Assembly: GCF_016722765.1 (NCBI RefSeq)
Contig: NZ_JAEQND010000007.1
Span: 124,001 to 188,000 of the forward strand
Direction: 5' to 3'
Origin: Ramlibacter alkalitolerans
GTDB taxonomy: Bacteria; Pseudomonadota; Gammaproteobacteria; Burkholderiales; Burkholderiaceae_C
Length of the DNA: 64,000 nucleotides
Below the pieces are notes generated by a model. The model searched no databases. It saw nothing but the letters and a program-made list of their open reading frames with translations, and was not told the origin of the DNA. Shown here one piece after another: positions 28,401 through 36,235 of this stretch (its first letter is position 1; each line of letters begins with the position of its first letter). The position numbers were made by a program, and so were the translations under genes.

Positions 28401-31400
28401 CGATGTCGTAGTCGAAGTATTCCTGGCGCTCCTCGCCCTGCGTCGCCTTGCGGGTCAATTCACCGAAGGCGTTGTATTCCAGGCTGGTGCTCACCACGCC
28501 CGCGACCGACTGCGCCACCGTGGAGATGCTGCCCAGTGCGGCGACGGAGGTGGACGCGGGCGTGCGCGTCTCCACCAGTTGCCCGAGCTTGTCGTACGCA
28601 TTGAACTCGAACGATGTGCGGGTGCGGCCGTCGTTGCCCGTCACGCCTTGCCAGTGCTTGGCCACGTGCCCGAAGGCGTCATAGGAGGTGTATTCGTTCA
28701 CCCCGTTGGCATTGGTGCTCTGCGTGCTGCGGCCGAAGCTGTCGTACAGGGCGAGCGTCGTGCGGTCGGCCACGATGTCGGCGGCGGCCACCGAATAAGT
28801 CGTGACGGAGGGCGCCGCCGTACCCGTGAAGGCGCCCGTGGCCGCGCCATTGACGTATTCCACCTTGAGCACCACGTTGCCGTACGCGTCGCGCTTGAAT
28901 TCGGTCAGCGGGATGAGCGCGGCGCCGTTGACCGTGCTGGTGCGGCTGGGGGCGGCCACCGCGGTCACGCGGCCCAGTGCGTCGTAGTAGGTGAAGGTGT
29001 TCTTGCCCCCCGTGTCCGTCACGCGCGTCTGGTTGCCGACCGCGTCGTAGGCGTAGGTCGTGCTCACGGTGCCCCGGGTGCTGGTGGCATTCGCCGTGAG
29101 GCTGAATTCCACGTTCAGCCGGTTTTCCGCCGTCTTGCGGTTCAGGCGGTCGTACGCGAAGGTCGTGGTGCGGTTGTCGCCTGCCAGCGGCACGGCAAAG
29201 GAAGACAGCGTGTATCCCGCAGCCACCGCGTTCTCGTATTCGGTGGACTCCACGACATTGCCGAAGGCGTCGAAGGTCCGCGCGCTCAGGTAGCCGAGGG
29301 CGTCGACGGTGGCCGTTTCGCGCCCGCCCGCGTCGAAGTAGTGGGTCGTGGTGGTCCACGTGTTCGTATTGGCGTTGCGAAGCTTGCTCACCTGCACCAG
29401 CTGGCCGTAGGCGTCGTAGGTGTTGCGTGTCCGCTTGCCGGTGGTGGCACCCTGCAGGCCTGCCGCCGCACTGGAATCGTAGACATAGACCGCGGGTTCC
29501 GACACCTCGAGGACACGGCCGGCGCGGTCGTAGGTGGTGAGCAGCACGCGGTCGCACGTGTGGTCCACGCCGACGCCGTTGATCGCAAGCTCCACCTGCG
29601 CCTTCGTCGCCGCCTGCGCCGCAGCGGTGACGGTGGCGTTGGCGAGGCTCGTCGCGACGGCGTAGCGCTTGAGGCTCGTCACCTCGCCGAAGGCGTTCCG
29701 GGTGTGCCCGGTGACGTAACCCATGGCGTCCACTTCGTAGACGACCTGTCCGAGCAGGTCGTACGCCCTCTGGCTGACGGCGCCGCCCACGTCGACGCTG
29801 GCCACTGCATTGCCCAGAGTGTCGTAGTACGTGCGTTGCTCCAGCGTCTCGGTCGTTTCCACCCGGCTTGCCACGCCGGCAACCCCGTTCGTCGTGAGCG
29901 GATCGCCAGCCGCGTTATAGACGCCCACTGGCGGATGGATGACACGGACCTGGCGGCCGAGCGCGTCGTATTCGTAGCTCGTAGTCCGCTGCTCCGGAAG
30001 GCCGGAGGCTTCGGTGCGCTGCGTGAGATTGCCCAGGGCGTCATACGCAAGCCGGGTCACGATCGGGACCTCGGTTGCCGCACTTGCGACCAGGTTGCCC
30101 GCGACGTTCGTGACGGTCGTGAGCGACACCGGCGACGCGGTCTCGGTCAGCATGCGGCCGGCGGCGTCGTAGGTGTAGGTCCAGGTGAACTTGCGCTTGT
30201 TGACGAACGTGAGCTTGCGTCCGAGCGCGTCGTAGGTGTACGTCTCGCTGGCGCCGAGCGCATCCTTCGCGCTGGTCCGCCATCCGGCCGCGTTGTAGGT
30301 GAAGGTTTCGACGTGATCCAGCGTGGCGCTGGCCACCAGGGCCAGGGCTGCGGCAATGCCGGCTGCGTTGCTGGGCGTGGCTGCCGCAAGGGTGGTGGCG
30401 TAGCTGGTCGTACCGGTCAGTCGGCCCGCGCCGTCGTAGCGCCTGGCCGTGACGGCCCCCATGGGATCGACCGCGTAGACCTGGCGGCCGGCGGCGTCAT
30501 AGGCGTACTTGGTGACGCGGTCCGCGCTCGGGTCGGGCTCCACCAGCGACTTCATCGCGGCGAGAGTGGGGACGGCGGGAAGGGTGACCAGGCTGGCCAC
30601 GCTTGCGTACGCGATCACGGCGGTGGCCTGGCCAGCCGCGTTGTACTGGGTCTCGGTGACGGCTCCTAGCGGGTCGATCACCAGCGCCTGGCGCCCGGCG
30701 GCATCGAAGCCGTAGCGTGTCGTCTTGTCCGCGGCCGGGTTGACGGTCACCAGGTTGCGGATGGCTGCCGCCGTGCCGGTGCTTCCCAGCGCGGGGATGG
30801 AGCCGATCGCCTTCGCGTACTCCGTGCGCCGGACGACCTGGCCGTCGGCGTCGTACGCGAGCTCGGTGACGCCGCGCAGCGCATCCACCGTGAACACACG
30901 TCGATTGGCATTGTCGTAGGCCATGGCCGTGGCGCGGTCGTTCGCGCTGGCCAGCACGCTGGCCGGCGCCGCACTCGCCGCGACCGCCGTGGCATAGGCG
31001 ACCTGGCGCACCACGTTGCCGTTCTTGTCGTAGACACGCTGGGTGACGGCGCCGGTGCCATCCGCGCTCCACGTGAGCCGGCCCGCTGCGTCGTAGGTAT
31101 TGCGCACGAGCGCATCGCGCGCGGGATTCGCCACCGCGGCCACTGCGGTGGCTATCGCGGCCTGGGTCGCCGCGGTGGTGGGCGCAATCGCGGCCCCGTA
31201 CGCGGTGCGCTGCAGCACGTTGCCGTTGCCGTCGTACGTCTGGGCGACGACCGCCCCTACGCCGTCGATCGTGTAGATGGCACGATCGAGGGCGTCGTAC
31301 ACGGTCTGCGTCGTGTCGTCGCTCGCGGCGTCGGCCAGCGGAGCCGGCACGGTGCCGACGACCCAGGTGCCCAGCGTGATGCGATTGGCGTACGCGGTGC

Positions 31401-34400
31401 GGCTGACCACCTTGCCGTTGGCGTCGTAGCCGTACTTCACCACCCCGCCGGTGCCGTCCACCGTGGCCACGACCCGGCCGTCCTTGTCGTAGACCCGCTG
31501 TTCGACGGCATCCTGGGCCGGCAGCTTGACGATGAGGGGCTGGATCTCGGCTGCGGTGGGCGCCGCCGCGAGGCCGATCGTCGCAATCGGGGTGACGTAG
31601 GCGATGGTCTTGATCACCCGGCCGGCGGCATCGTACGTGTTCTGGCGCAGGTTGCCCAACGGGTCGAGCGTGAAGACGAGGCGGTTGGCCGCGTCATACG
31701 CGTAGCGTGTGATGTTCCCGAGGGGATCGGTGCTGGAGACGACGTTGCCTTCGCCGTCGTACGTCCACCTGCGCGTCAGGTCGAGCCCTGCCGGGTCATC
31801 GCGTTGCTGCACGCGGCGCCCCAGCATGTCGTAGACGTACTGCGTGACCGTACCGGCCGGCGACGTCACGGTGAGGACCTTGTCGCGCGCGTCGTAGGTG
31901 TAGACCGTCTGCAGTTCGAGGCCACCGGGATCCACCGTCTCCCGCAGGACGCGGCCGCGGTTGTCGAACTCGCGGGTGGTGACGATGCCGCTGGCATCCG
32001 TCACGGTGACCTGCTGCCCCTTGCCGTCGTACGCGTAGGTGGTCGTCAGGTTCAGGCCGGTGGGGTCGAGGCGGCGGGTGAGGACACGGTTGGCGGCGTC
32101 GTAGGCGTACACGACCTTGATGCCTCTCGCATCCTTCGTTTCGATCTGGCGGCCCGCGGCGTCGTAGGTGGCCGTGTCCGTCGTCGCGAGCGGCGTGGTC
32201 GTCTGCAGGAGATGGCCATCGGCATCGTAGGTGTAGCTGGTGACCTGCCCCTTGCCGTCGGTGATGCTCTGCACCTGGCCGTGACGCGTGTAGGCGGTCG
32301 TGGTGCGGATGCCTTCGGGCGTGGTGACGACGACGGTGCGCGCCACCGCGTCGTAGGCATAGGCGGTGACGTTGCCGAGCGCATCCGTTTCGGTCAGGAC
32401 GCGGCCGATGGCGTCGTAGCTCCTGCTGCCCGCGGCGCCCAGCGGGTTGCGCGTCGCGACCACCCGGCCGAGGCGGTCGAAGGTTTGCTCGCGCACATTG
32501 CCGTTCGCGTCCGCCGTGCGGATGGCGCGGCCGAATGCGTCGTACACCGTGGAAGTCACGGCGTTGAGGCCGCCAGGATCCGCCGCTTCCGCCGTGCGCA
32601 GGCCGCGGTGGTCCACCGTGTAGCCCTGCACGAGGTTGCGCCCGTCGCCGAGTGCCTGCGTACTGGCCACCTGGTCGCCGAAGGTGTTGTAGCTGAAGCT
32701 CGTCGCGTTGCCCAGCGCGTCGATCGTGGTGGCCGTCCGGTCGTCGCGCGTGTAGGTGAAGGTGACCTTCGCATCCAGCTGCGCGTTCGCGCCAGCGGCC
32801 AGGGCCGTCGTCAGCGCCGAGGGAACGAGGCCGCCCACCAGGCCGGTCGTGGCGATGCGGTTGGCATAGGAGATCTGCTGGATCGCGCGGCCGCGGGCGT
32901 CGTAGACCGTTTCCCTCACTTCGCCCAGCGCGTTGACCGTATGGGTGAGCGCGCTGTCCACGTTGTAGAAGAACAGCGTGCGGTTGCCGACCGCGTCGGT
33001 GGTGGAGGTGCGACGGCCCGCGGCATCATAGGTATGCCGCTTCGCGTATTGCGCCCAGATCGCGTCCACTTGCGCCTGCGTCTGGCCGCCGGTGAGCAGG
33101 GCGGCGCCTTTCGCCGACAACTCGGCGACCATCCGGCCCTGCAGGTCGTACTGGGCGAGCAAGGTGCGCTTTTCGGTCGTCAGCGCCGCCCGCACGGTCG
33201 ATACCACATTGCCCAGCCGGTCGTAGCCGTACTCGGTGCGCACGCCTTCGGGCGTCGTTTCGGCCAGCAGCCGGTCCAGCGGGTCATAGGTGCGCGACGT
33301 GGTCCGGTCCTGCGGGCTGGCGGCCGGCCGGATCGCACCGACGCTGCTGGTGGTGGTGACGGCGGCCGTGACGCGGGTGGCGTAGCGGATGGAGACGGTC
33401 TGGTTGCCGTTGTTGTCGTAGACGTATTCCGTGAGGTAAGCCTCGGCGTCGACGGCGCCGATCAACTGGCCCTTGCCGTCATAGAGGTTCACGCTGCGGA
33501 GATCGGCCTTGTTGGCCACGGGCGTGAGCTGGGCCAGCGTGCCCTCGGCGCGCAGCGCGGCGGCGGTGGCAGTGGCGTACCGCATGGTTTCCGCGAGCTG
33601 GCCCGCCGCGCTGTACTTGAAGCTCGTGAGGTAACCCTCGGCGTCCAGCGTTCCCGCGAGCAGCCCGTCGTCGCCGTAGAAGTTGCGCGTCAGGCGATCG
33701 TCGACGGACGCAGCGGGGGCGGGCACTGCACCGGGCTTCACCACGCCCGTCACTCCCGACGTGGGGGCGAGCGTGGCGTAGCGCACGACATCCAGCAGCC
33801 GGGAAGCGCCGTCGTATCGGTTCTCCGTGACGGCTGCCGTCTGCCCGCTGCCGGAGCTTTCCGCCAGGCGCAGCAGTCGCCCGGCTGCGTCGTACTCGCG
33901 CCAGGTGGCATGGTCGGAGGTGGATGCCAGCGGACGCAGCGCCGCCGCAGTCACGGTGGTGACCGGCTGGCCCGCGAGGTCGACCAGCAGCGCCGTATCG
34001 ACGGCGTTGCCCCAGTCGATAGCGTAGGTGAGGCGATCGCTGCCGTCGTAGGCGTACTCGGTCATCGAGCCGTTCGCATCGACGTCCGCCACCTTGCGGC
34101 CGGCCGCGTCGTACAGGATCCAGGTGCGCGCGCCGGTGGGATCCTGCGTCATGCGCAGGCGGTTGTCGGCGTCGTAGAAGTATTTCGTCTCGCCCAGCAG
34201 CGCCCCGGCAGCACTGCCTTCGGCGACCGAGACCAGCCGACCGGCCTTGTCGTAAGTGGAAGTCTTGACGAGTCCGTTGGCGAGCGTCACGACGGTCTTG
34301 CCTGCGCTGTCCGCGTACTGCGTCAGGGTGACGGAGCCCAGCGCATCCGTCGTGCTCAAGACGCGGCCGAGGCCGTCATAGGTGTAGCTGGTGGTGCCGT

Positions 34401-36045
34401 TGACCGCGGACACCGTCTTGAGCAGGAAGCCGGCCTGGTCATGGACGTAGGCCTGCACGGATTGCGAGCCGTCGGCGACGCCCGCGCCGGTGGCGCTGAC
34501 GCTCGCGAAGCTGGTGCGCGACTGCAACTGGCCACGCCCGTCGTAGGCGAAGTCCACGCGCTGCGTGGCCGCCGGGTTCTGTAAGGCCGCCCACGCCGCG
34601 ACGCCCGCTTCGGCCAGCGCCGCGCCGGCGGCGAGCGCGGCCGTGGGATACAGCGCCGCGGTATAGGTGATGGAGGCAATGCGCTCGCCGAAGCCGTTGT
34701 AGCGATGCTCCGTCACGCGGCCCTCGTCGCTCACCACGAAGCGCAGCTGGTTGCGGCCCGCGGCGTCGTAGACGTAGCGCGTGGTGAGCGGGGTGGCGGC
34801 CTCTGCCAGCCCGGCACCGTCAGGATCCGGTACGACGTAGACGCTTTCCGTCAGGAGCTGGTTGCGCGCGTCGAAGGTGCGCGTGACCGTATTGCCGGCC
34901 TGGTCGCGCTGCAGGACCTGGTTGCCGTTGGCGTCATAGGCGAAGGTGACCGCGCGTCCCTGGCCATCCATCACCGAAGTCACGTCGCCGTTGGCGTTGT
35001 AGCCGAACTGCTGCACCGGCGTCGTGCCCGTCACGGCGGGTGCGACGATCTTCGTCAGCCGCCCGGACGCATCGAAGGAATAGCGGGTCGCCAGGCCCAG
35101 GGCGTCGGTGACCGTGGTCAGGCCCGCGCCATAGGTGAAGGTGGTGGTCTGGTTCAGCGCGTCGCGCACGGTGGCAAGCTTGAAGTTGCCGGGCGTCGCT
35201 TCGACATAGGTGAAGGCGAGACTGCTGCCGTCCGTCTGCGTGACGCTGGCGATGCGCTTGCTCGTGCCGTCGTAGCTGTACGTGGTCTGGTACGTCTTGC
35301 CGTCGACGATGCTGCCGTCCGCCGGTGAGAGATCGACGGTGACCGTCGAGAGACGGTTGCTCAGGTCGTAGCCGTAGCGCACGCGCGTGGTGGTGACCGT
35401 TCCGGCCACGGTGCGGACCTGCGAGAGATTGTTGCCGGCGTAATCGTAGAAGGTGGTTTCGCCCGTGGCGGTGCTGACCGAACTCAGGAAGCCGTTCGCG
35501 CCATAGGCGTAGCTGAGCGCATTGCCGTTCGTGTCGCTGCTCGAAAGCAGCCTGCGCGCGCCGGTGCCTTCGAAGCGCTGCGTCGCGCCGGTGCCGCCGT
35601 CTCGCCATTCGAACTGCGCGTCGGCCGCCACGTAGGCGATGGTGTCGTAGGCGCCCGCGCCTTCGGTGCTGACATACAGGCTGCGCACCGCATCGAAGGT
35701 GTAGACGGCGGTGCTGCCGTCCCGCTCGGTGCGGCTGATGGTGCTGCCCGCCGCATTGAGCACGCCGGCAAGCTGCAGCGAAACGACCCCGCTCGCCCAG
35801 TTGTCCCCGTTGTCGTCGTTGAACACGCCGGCGCTGTTGTAGGTGCGCACGACCGCGGCATCCTCGCCCCGACCGACGAGGAGCTCGTCACGGCTCTGGA
35901 GGACCAGCAGCCCGTTGGCGACGTTGACGTAGACCCCTTGCCCGTTGCGACCCTCCGCAGCGTTGCCGATCATCCCGGCCTGGCCGAGCACTTCACGCGA
36001 TGAGAGGTCCAGACCCGGCCTGATGCCGCTGACAATCGCTACCAT
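22492..36045 (-). CDS. giant RHS/YD-repeat polymorphic toxin with LysM domain and GIY-YIG nuclease tip
   Basis: A 4517-residue protein. There is no signal peptide; the N-terminus (MVAIVSGIRPGLDLSSREVLG) is followed by an all-beta region and dozens of YD repeats of the YDAAGRL / YDALGRV type (about residues 130-2650 and 3200-3850). Three Ig-like modules interrupt them at about 2670-3195. A LysM domain (YIVRTGDTLQTIAQAAYGD) lies near 3883-3933, then a hydrophobic stretch (ILMVIVAVVATVWTAGAL) near 3970-4000. The last 96 residues resemble a GIY-YIG nuclease: TYV and RSGRT for the GIY and YIG motifs, Arg4445/4446 in ARREKEH and Glu4477 in GLEHKLHETYNP. The likely role is contact-dependent killing of competing cells by DNA cleavage. 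The export route is unknown: no VgrG, Eag or T6SS gene is in the window. The classical DPxG...NP core-end motif is not seen. Confidence 0.88.
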   Translation of the reverse strand: MVAIVSGIRPGLDLSSREVLGQAGMIGNAAEGRNGQGVYVNVANGLLVLQSRDELLVGRGEDAAVVRTYNSAGVFNDDNGDNWASGVVSLQLAGVLNAAGSTISRTERDGSTAVYTFDAVRSLYVSTEGAGAYDTIAYVAADAQFEWRDGGTGATQRFEGTGARRLLSSSDTNGNALSYAYGANGFLSSVSTATGETTFYDYAGNNLSQVRTVAGTVTTTRVRYGYDLSNRLSTVTVDLSPADGSIVDGKTYQTTYSYDGTSKRIASVTQTDGSSLAFTYVEATPGNFKLATVRDALNQTTTFTYGAGLTTVTDALGLATRYSFDASGRLTKIVAPAVTGTTPVQQFGYNANGDVTSVMDGQGRAVTFAYDANGNQVLQRDQAGNTVTRTFDARNQLLTESVYVVPDPDGAGLAEAATPLTTRYVYDAAGRNQLRFVVSDEGRVTEHRYNGFGERIASITYTAALYPTAALAAGAALAEAGVAAWAALQNPAATQRVDFAYDGRGQLQSRTSFASVSATGAGVADGSQSVQAYVHDQAGFLLKTVSAVNGTTSYTYDGLGRVLSTTDALGSVTLTQYADSAGKTVVTLANGLVKTSTYDKAGRLVSVAEGSAAGALLGETKYFYDADNRLRMTQDPTGARTWILYDAAGRKVADVDANGSMTEYAYDGSDRLTYAIDWGNAVDTALLVDLAGQPVTTVTAAALRPLASTSDHATWREYDAAGRLLRLAESSGSGQTAAVTENRYDGASRLLDVVRYATLAPTSGVTGVVKPGAVPAPAASVDDRLTRNFYGDDGLLAGTLDAEGYLTSFKYSAAGQLAETMRYATATAAALRAEGTLAQLTPVANKADLRSVNLYDGKGQLIGAVDAEAYLTEYVYDNNGNQTVSIRYATRVTAAVTTTSSVGAIRPAASPQDRTTSRTYDPLDRLLAETTPEGVRTEYGYDRLGNVVSTVRAALTTEKRTLLAQYDLQGRMVAELSAKGAALLTGGQTQAQVDAIWAQYAKRHTYDAAGRRTSTTDAVGNRTLFFYNVDSALTHTVNALGEVRETVYDARGRAIQQISYANRIATTGLVGGLVPSALTTALAAGANAQLDAKVTFTYTRDDRTATTIDALGNATSFSYNTFGDQVASTQALGDGRNLVQGYTVDHRGLRTAEAADPGGLNAVTSTVYDAFGRAIRTADANGNVREQTFDRLGRVVATRNPLGAAGSRSYDAIGRVLTETDALGNVTAYAYDAVARTVVVTTPEGIRTTTAYTRHGQVQSITDGKGQVTSYTYDADGHLLQTTTPLATTDTATYDAAGRQIETKDARGIKVVYAYDAANRVLTRRLDPTGLNLTTTYAYDGKGQQVTVTDASGIVTTREFDNRGRVLRETVDPGGLELQTVYTYDARDKVLTVTSPAGTVTQYVYDMLGRRVQQRDDPAGLDLTRRWTYDGEGNVVSSTDPLGNITRYAYDAANRLVFTLDPLGNLRQNTYDAAGRVIKTIAYVTPIATIGLAAAPTAAEIQPLIVKLPAQDAVEQRVYDKDGRVVATVDGTGGVVKYGYDANGKVVSRTAYANRITLGTWVVGTVPAPLADAASDDTTQTVYDALDRAIYTIDGVGAVVAQTYDGNGNVLQRTAYGAAIAPTTAATQAAIATAVAAVANPARDALVRNTYDAAGRLTWSADGTGAVTQRVYDKNGNVVRQVAYATAVAASAAPASVLASANDRATAMAYDNANRRVFTVDALRGVTELAYDADGQVVRRTEYAKAIGSIPALGSTGTAAAIRNLVTVNPAADKTTRYGFDAAGRQALVIDPLGAVTETQYNAAGQATAVIAYASVASLVTLPAVPTLAAMKSLVEPDPSADRVTKYAYDAAGRQVYAVDPMGAVTARRYDGAGRLTGTTSYATTLAAATPSNAAGIAAALALVASATLDHVETFTYNAAGWRTSAKDALGASETYTYDALGRKLTFVNKRKFTWTYTYDAAGRMLTETASPVSLTTVTNVAGNLVASAATEVPIVTRLAYDALGNLTQRTEASGLPEQRTTSYEYDALGRQVRVIHPPVGVYNAAGDPLTTNGVAGVASRVETTETLEQRTYYDTLGNAVASVDVGGAVSQRAYDLLGQVVYEVDAMGYVTGHTRNAFGEVTSLKRYAVATSLANATVTAAAQAATKAQVELAINGVGVDHTCDRVLLTTYDRAGRVLEVSEPAVYVYDSSAAAGLQGATTGKRTRNTYDAYGQLVQVSKLRNANTNTWTTTTHYFDAGGRETATVDALGYLSARTFDAFGNVVESTEYENAVAAGYTLSSFAVPLAGDNRTTTFAYDRLNRKTAENRLNVEFSLTANATSTRGTVSTTYAYDAVGNQTRVTDTGGKNTFTYYDALGRVTAVAAPSRTSTVNGAALIPLTEFKRDAYGNVVLKVEYVNGAATGAFTGTAAPSVTTYSVAAADIVADRTTLALYDSFGRSTQSTNANGVNEYTSYDAFGHVAKHWQGVTGNDGRTRTSFEFNAYDKLGQLVETRTPASTSVAALGSISTVAQSVAGVVSTSLEYNAFGELTRKATQGEERQEYFDYDIAGRLWRTNSGDGVDRISLYDALGNATAEIRSSGSGRDNIDMRVFASAQAADANPFTRRTDIQYDALGRVTQRTEAARQELLGGVKVMRQFTSATVIPSASSQVDEANMAISGEVNKVALTWNSLAALGSGDVKVYLEYRTPLVTVTDESNVTSVEGGMVRSITSGIFNGDASASGLTLPWAEISATTNITRMVVYKKDVDGNWQVVVDQAPGYGASEITVAAPPDPGTSVTLQMRAAGSAGDTGWWTAGLVDFGNALRFDGRGLVAGNYEYRVTLTQPNLPARVTGTGTIGITQPPLNTITTPIAYGAAGVGVLAWANPGATYSQVLRYRVNGSTGPWNTLAVALRNNGLSGVDTSGFAAGTYQFELLWTPVGQGVPSAHATGSFTVVAAVPPVGVPPKNLPNIGELWIRSTVVGGTVVFRSDEAGGPVLLGGTTVYMLAWEAAGATVAAWRVPGGVWNYFAIDNTFQSPEGAGYAGAQMAALGGIAPGTYEVLIQAGSPANAQATGLLTISAPVAGHYETRLGVRTASRVVWDDPPAIIISYDESGAPVYYDPPGSWRTEFYTETYSYQVWIDGTTPPPKVTVTTPPYTPGFWTQPIPVRYGVSVTTAPGSVALSTTEGAVASQAAVTNGDNRWLRPTISQKVDRWGNVLEITDPRTAYWKTTYKYNFNNQVVLQTRPDTAGNISASSPVTAIFYDRMGRQVAVKDARGNVNGQVFDAAGNLEREVHADGGVVVNDYNAFGEKTQTTDAMGKLVAFTYDKMGHVLSVAKGTAGVYRIDSGGELVGVTLTNLTERWSYDQLGRKLTQTNGNAEVLSYTYDLRGNVVETRQPLGQVVRAAYDRQGRKTAEVDANGASSSWTYDYFGQLNARVDLDGRHYTYLYDKAGQLTSQTSDRGQNITYGYDAAGQLLTIRDAALDKTTTYAYDLSGRKLRERVVEKGLTYQDNHLAYDAFGNLRDISDARAHIVLEYDAVGNRTRVASYVDYQGTAGETSSSIDRYFKYDAMNRQTTVDAVDALGNLGTQGHQITYDKNGNRTSDRYWGNVVVSSGGAQTIVGFNDESGVAIYATTPVTYTQTAGYTTEEYRYDNLNRLQSVVKDNTQIDVRYYDGADRVVQSGPGGALPLKYAEILNAGLAPDQKNGNETRRNRYDANGRLLHQRVLKSDNSLKADVSWDAGEAYSDGDKTMRADGYDAAGNALSYVTKNYDGGAVTEFTTTLKRYDGYQAAVINGVSSKQLPGSTTQEYDVNGYLFRVTDSTQANNTRSFVNDANGRALFVNQAGNVQRQLIVNGEVLGIYGVGVDAANPSSGNNNNPNFANVVDFDFGYAKISANYPAPGPGAYIVRTGDTLQTIAQAAYGDSSLWYRIAEPNGLMSNSDLKVGQTLNIPNRVSTISNNSSTFKPYDPSKIEGDKTPSLATPEKKGGGCGGLGQILMVIVAVVATVWTAGALSGAVGFVQSMSAGIGVMSGSGAAAATALGTVGTMAVAAGVGSVASQVVGLATGTIDKFDWKGVALSAISAGLSAGVPTSMLSGLGPVGAVVARAALSNALTQGIGVVTGLQKRFDWRGVAASAVAAGASSAAADGLLGETLHISDPAGLESTSIQRAGSAFTDAFRGSELAGRVLAGTIRGTVGGVTAAVANGGRVVVQQIAIDAFGNALGESIAESSNGAPAARGQSEDPLGDFIAKNNNWADVDVPPVAQQQRDALYGWSTGNDGLGFRPTTGVGTVGMRYQGARSPMFDDTRVFSDSVDPNTSANVGQDGRPTAFMPTLPVAVGGVAGGGAAATGGYEVVRPRGAGGAPGYDLVRDMPSGPPALLPGSTSLGLGAPPQQATEKPWFDRAIEGMPIGVKAAAGLMQLITTKVGEALGTTTPARGGTYVLKDEEGNVVRSGRTNDLARREKEHFRNPALWDYTFEEVHRTDDYREQRGLEHKLHETYNPALNKIRPINPSNPRMPDYLDAGDAYLRRQGK

Positions 36046-36125
36046 CTTTTGCTCTTTCGATGCGGGTTGATGACTGCGGCATTCCGGGTGGACGCCTCGG
36101 TCAGTACATCCGTGCGGGAGCGGAT

Positions 36126-36145
36126 CGGTTTAGCGGGCTAAACCG
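36126..36145. promoter_or_regulatory. 20-bp perfect palindrome upstream of the RHS gene
   Basis: CGGTTTAGC-GG-GCTAAACCG has nine-base arms with a two-base centre and lies 80 bases before the RHS start, in the 190-bp gap after the TPR gene. No T-run follows, so an operator is more likely than a terminator. The bound factor is unknown. Confidence 0.5.
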
Positions 36146-36235
36146 GCATCGATGGCGATCGGAGGGATGTGGTGTGCGGCGGCGGGCCGACCGCGGCGGG
36201 CCAGAACGGAGAGCCGGCGCCAGCCGAAGGGCCGC

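Noticed and set aside
31804..34584. Second long plus-strand open frame within the RHS gene
   Set aside because: Same mirror effect; the minus-strand frame is continuous across it.
22492..36045. Type VI secretion-linked Rhs with VgrG/PAAR
   Set aside because: No PAAR motif at the N-terminus and no VgrG, Hcp or Eag gene in the window.
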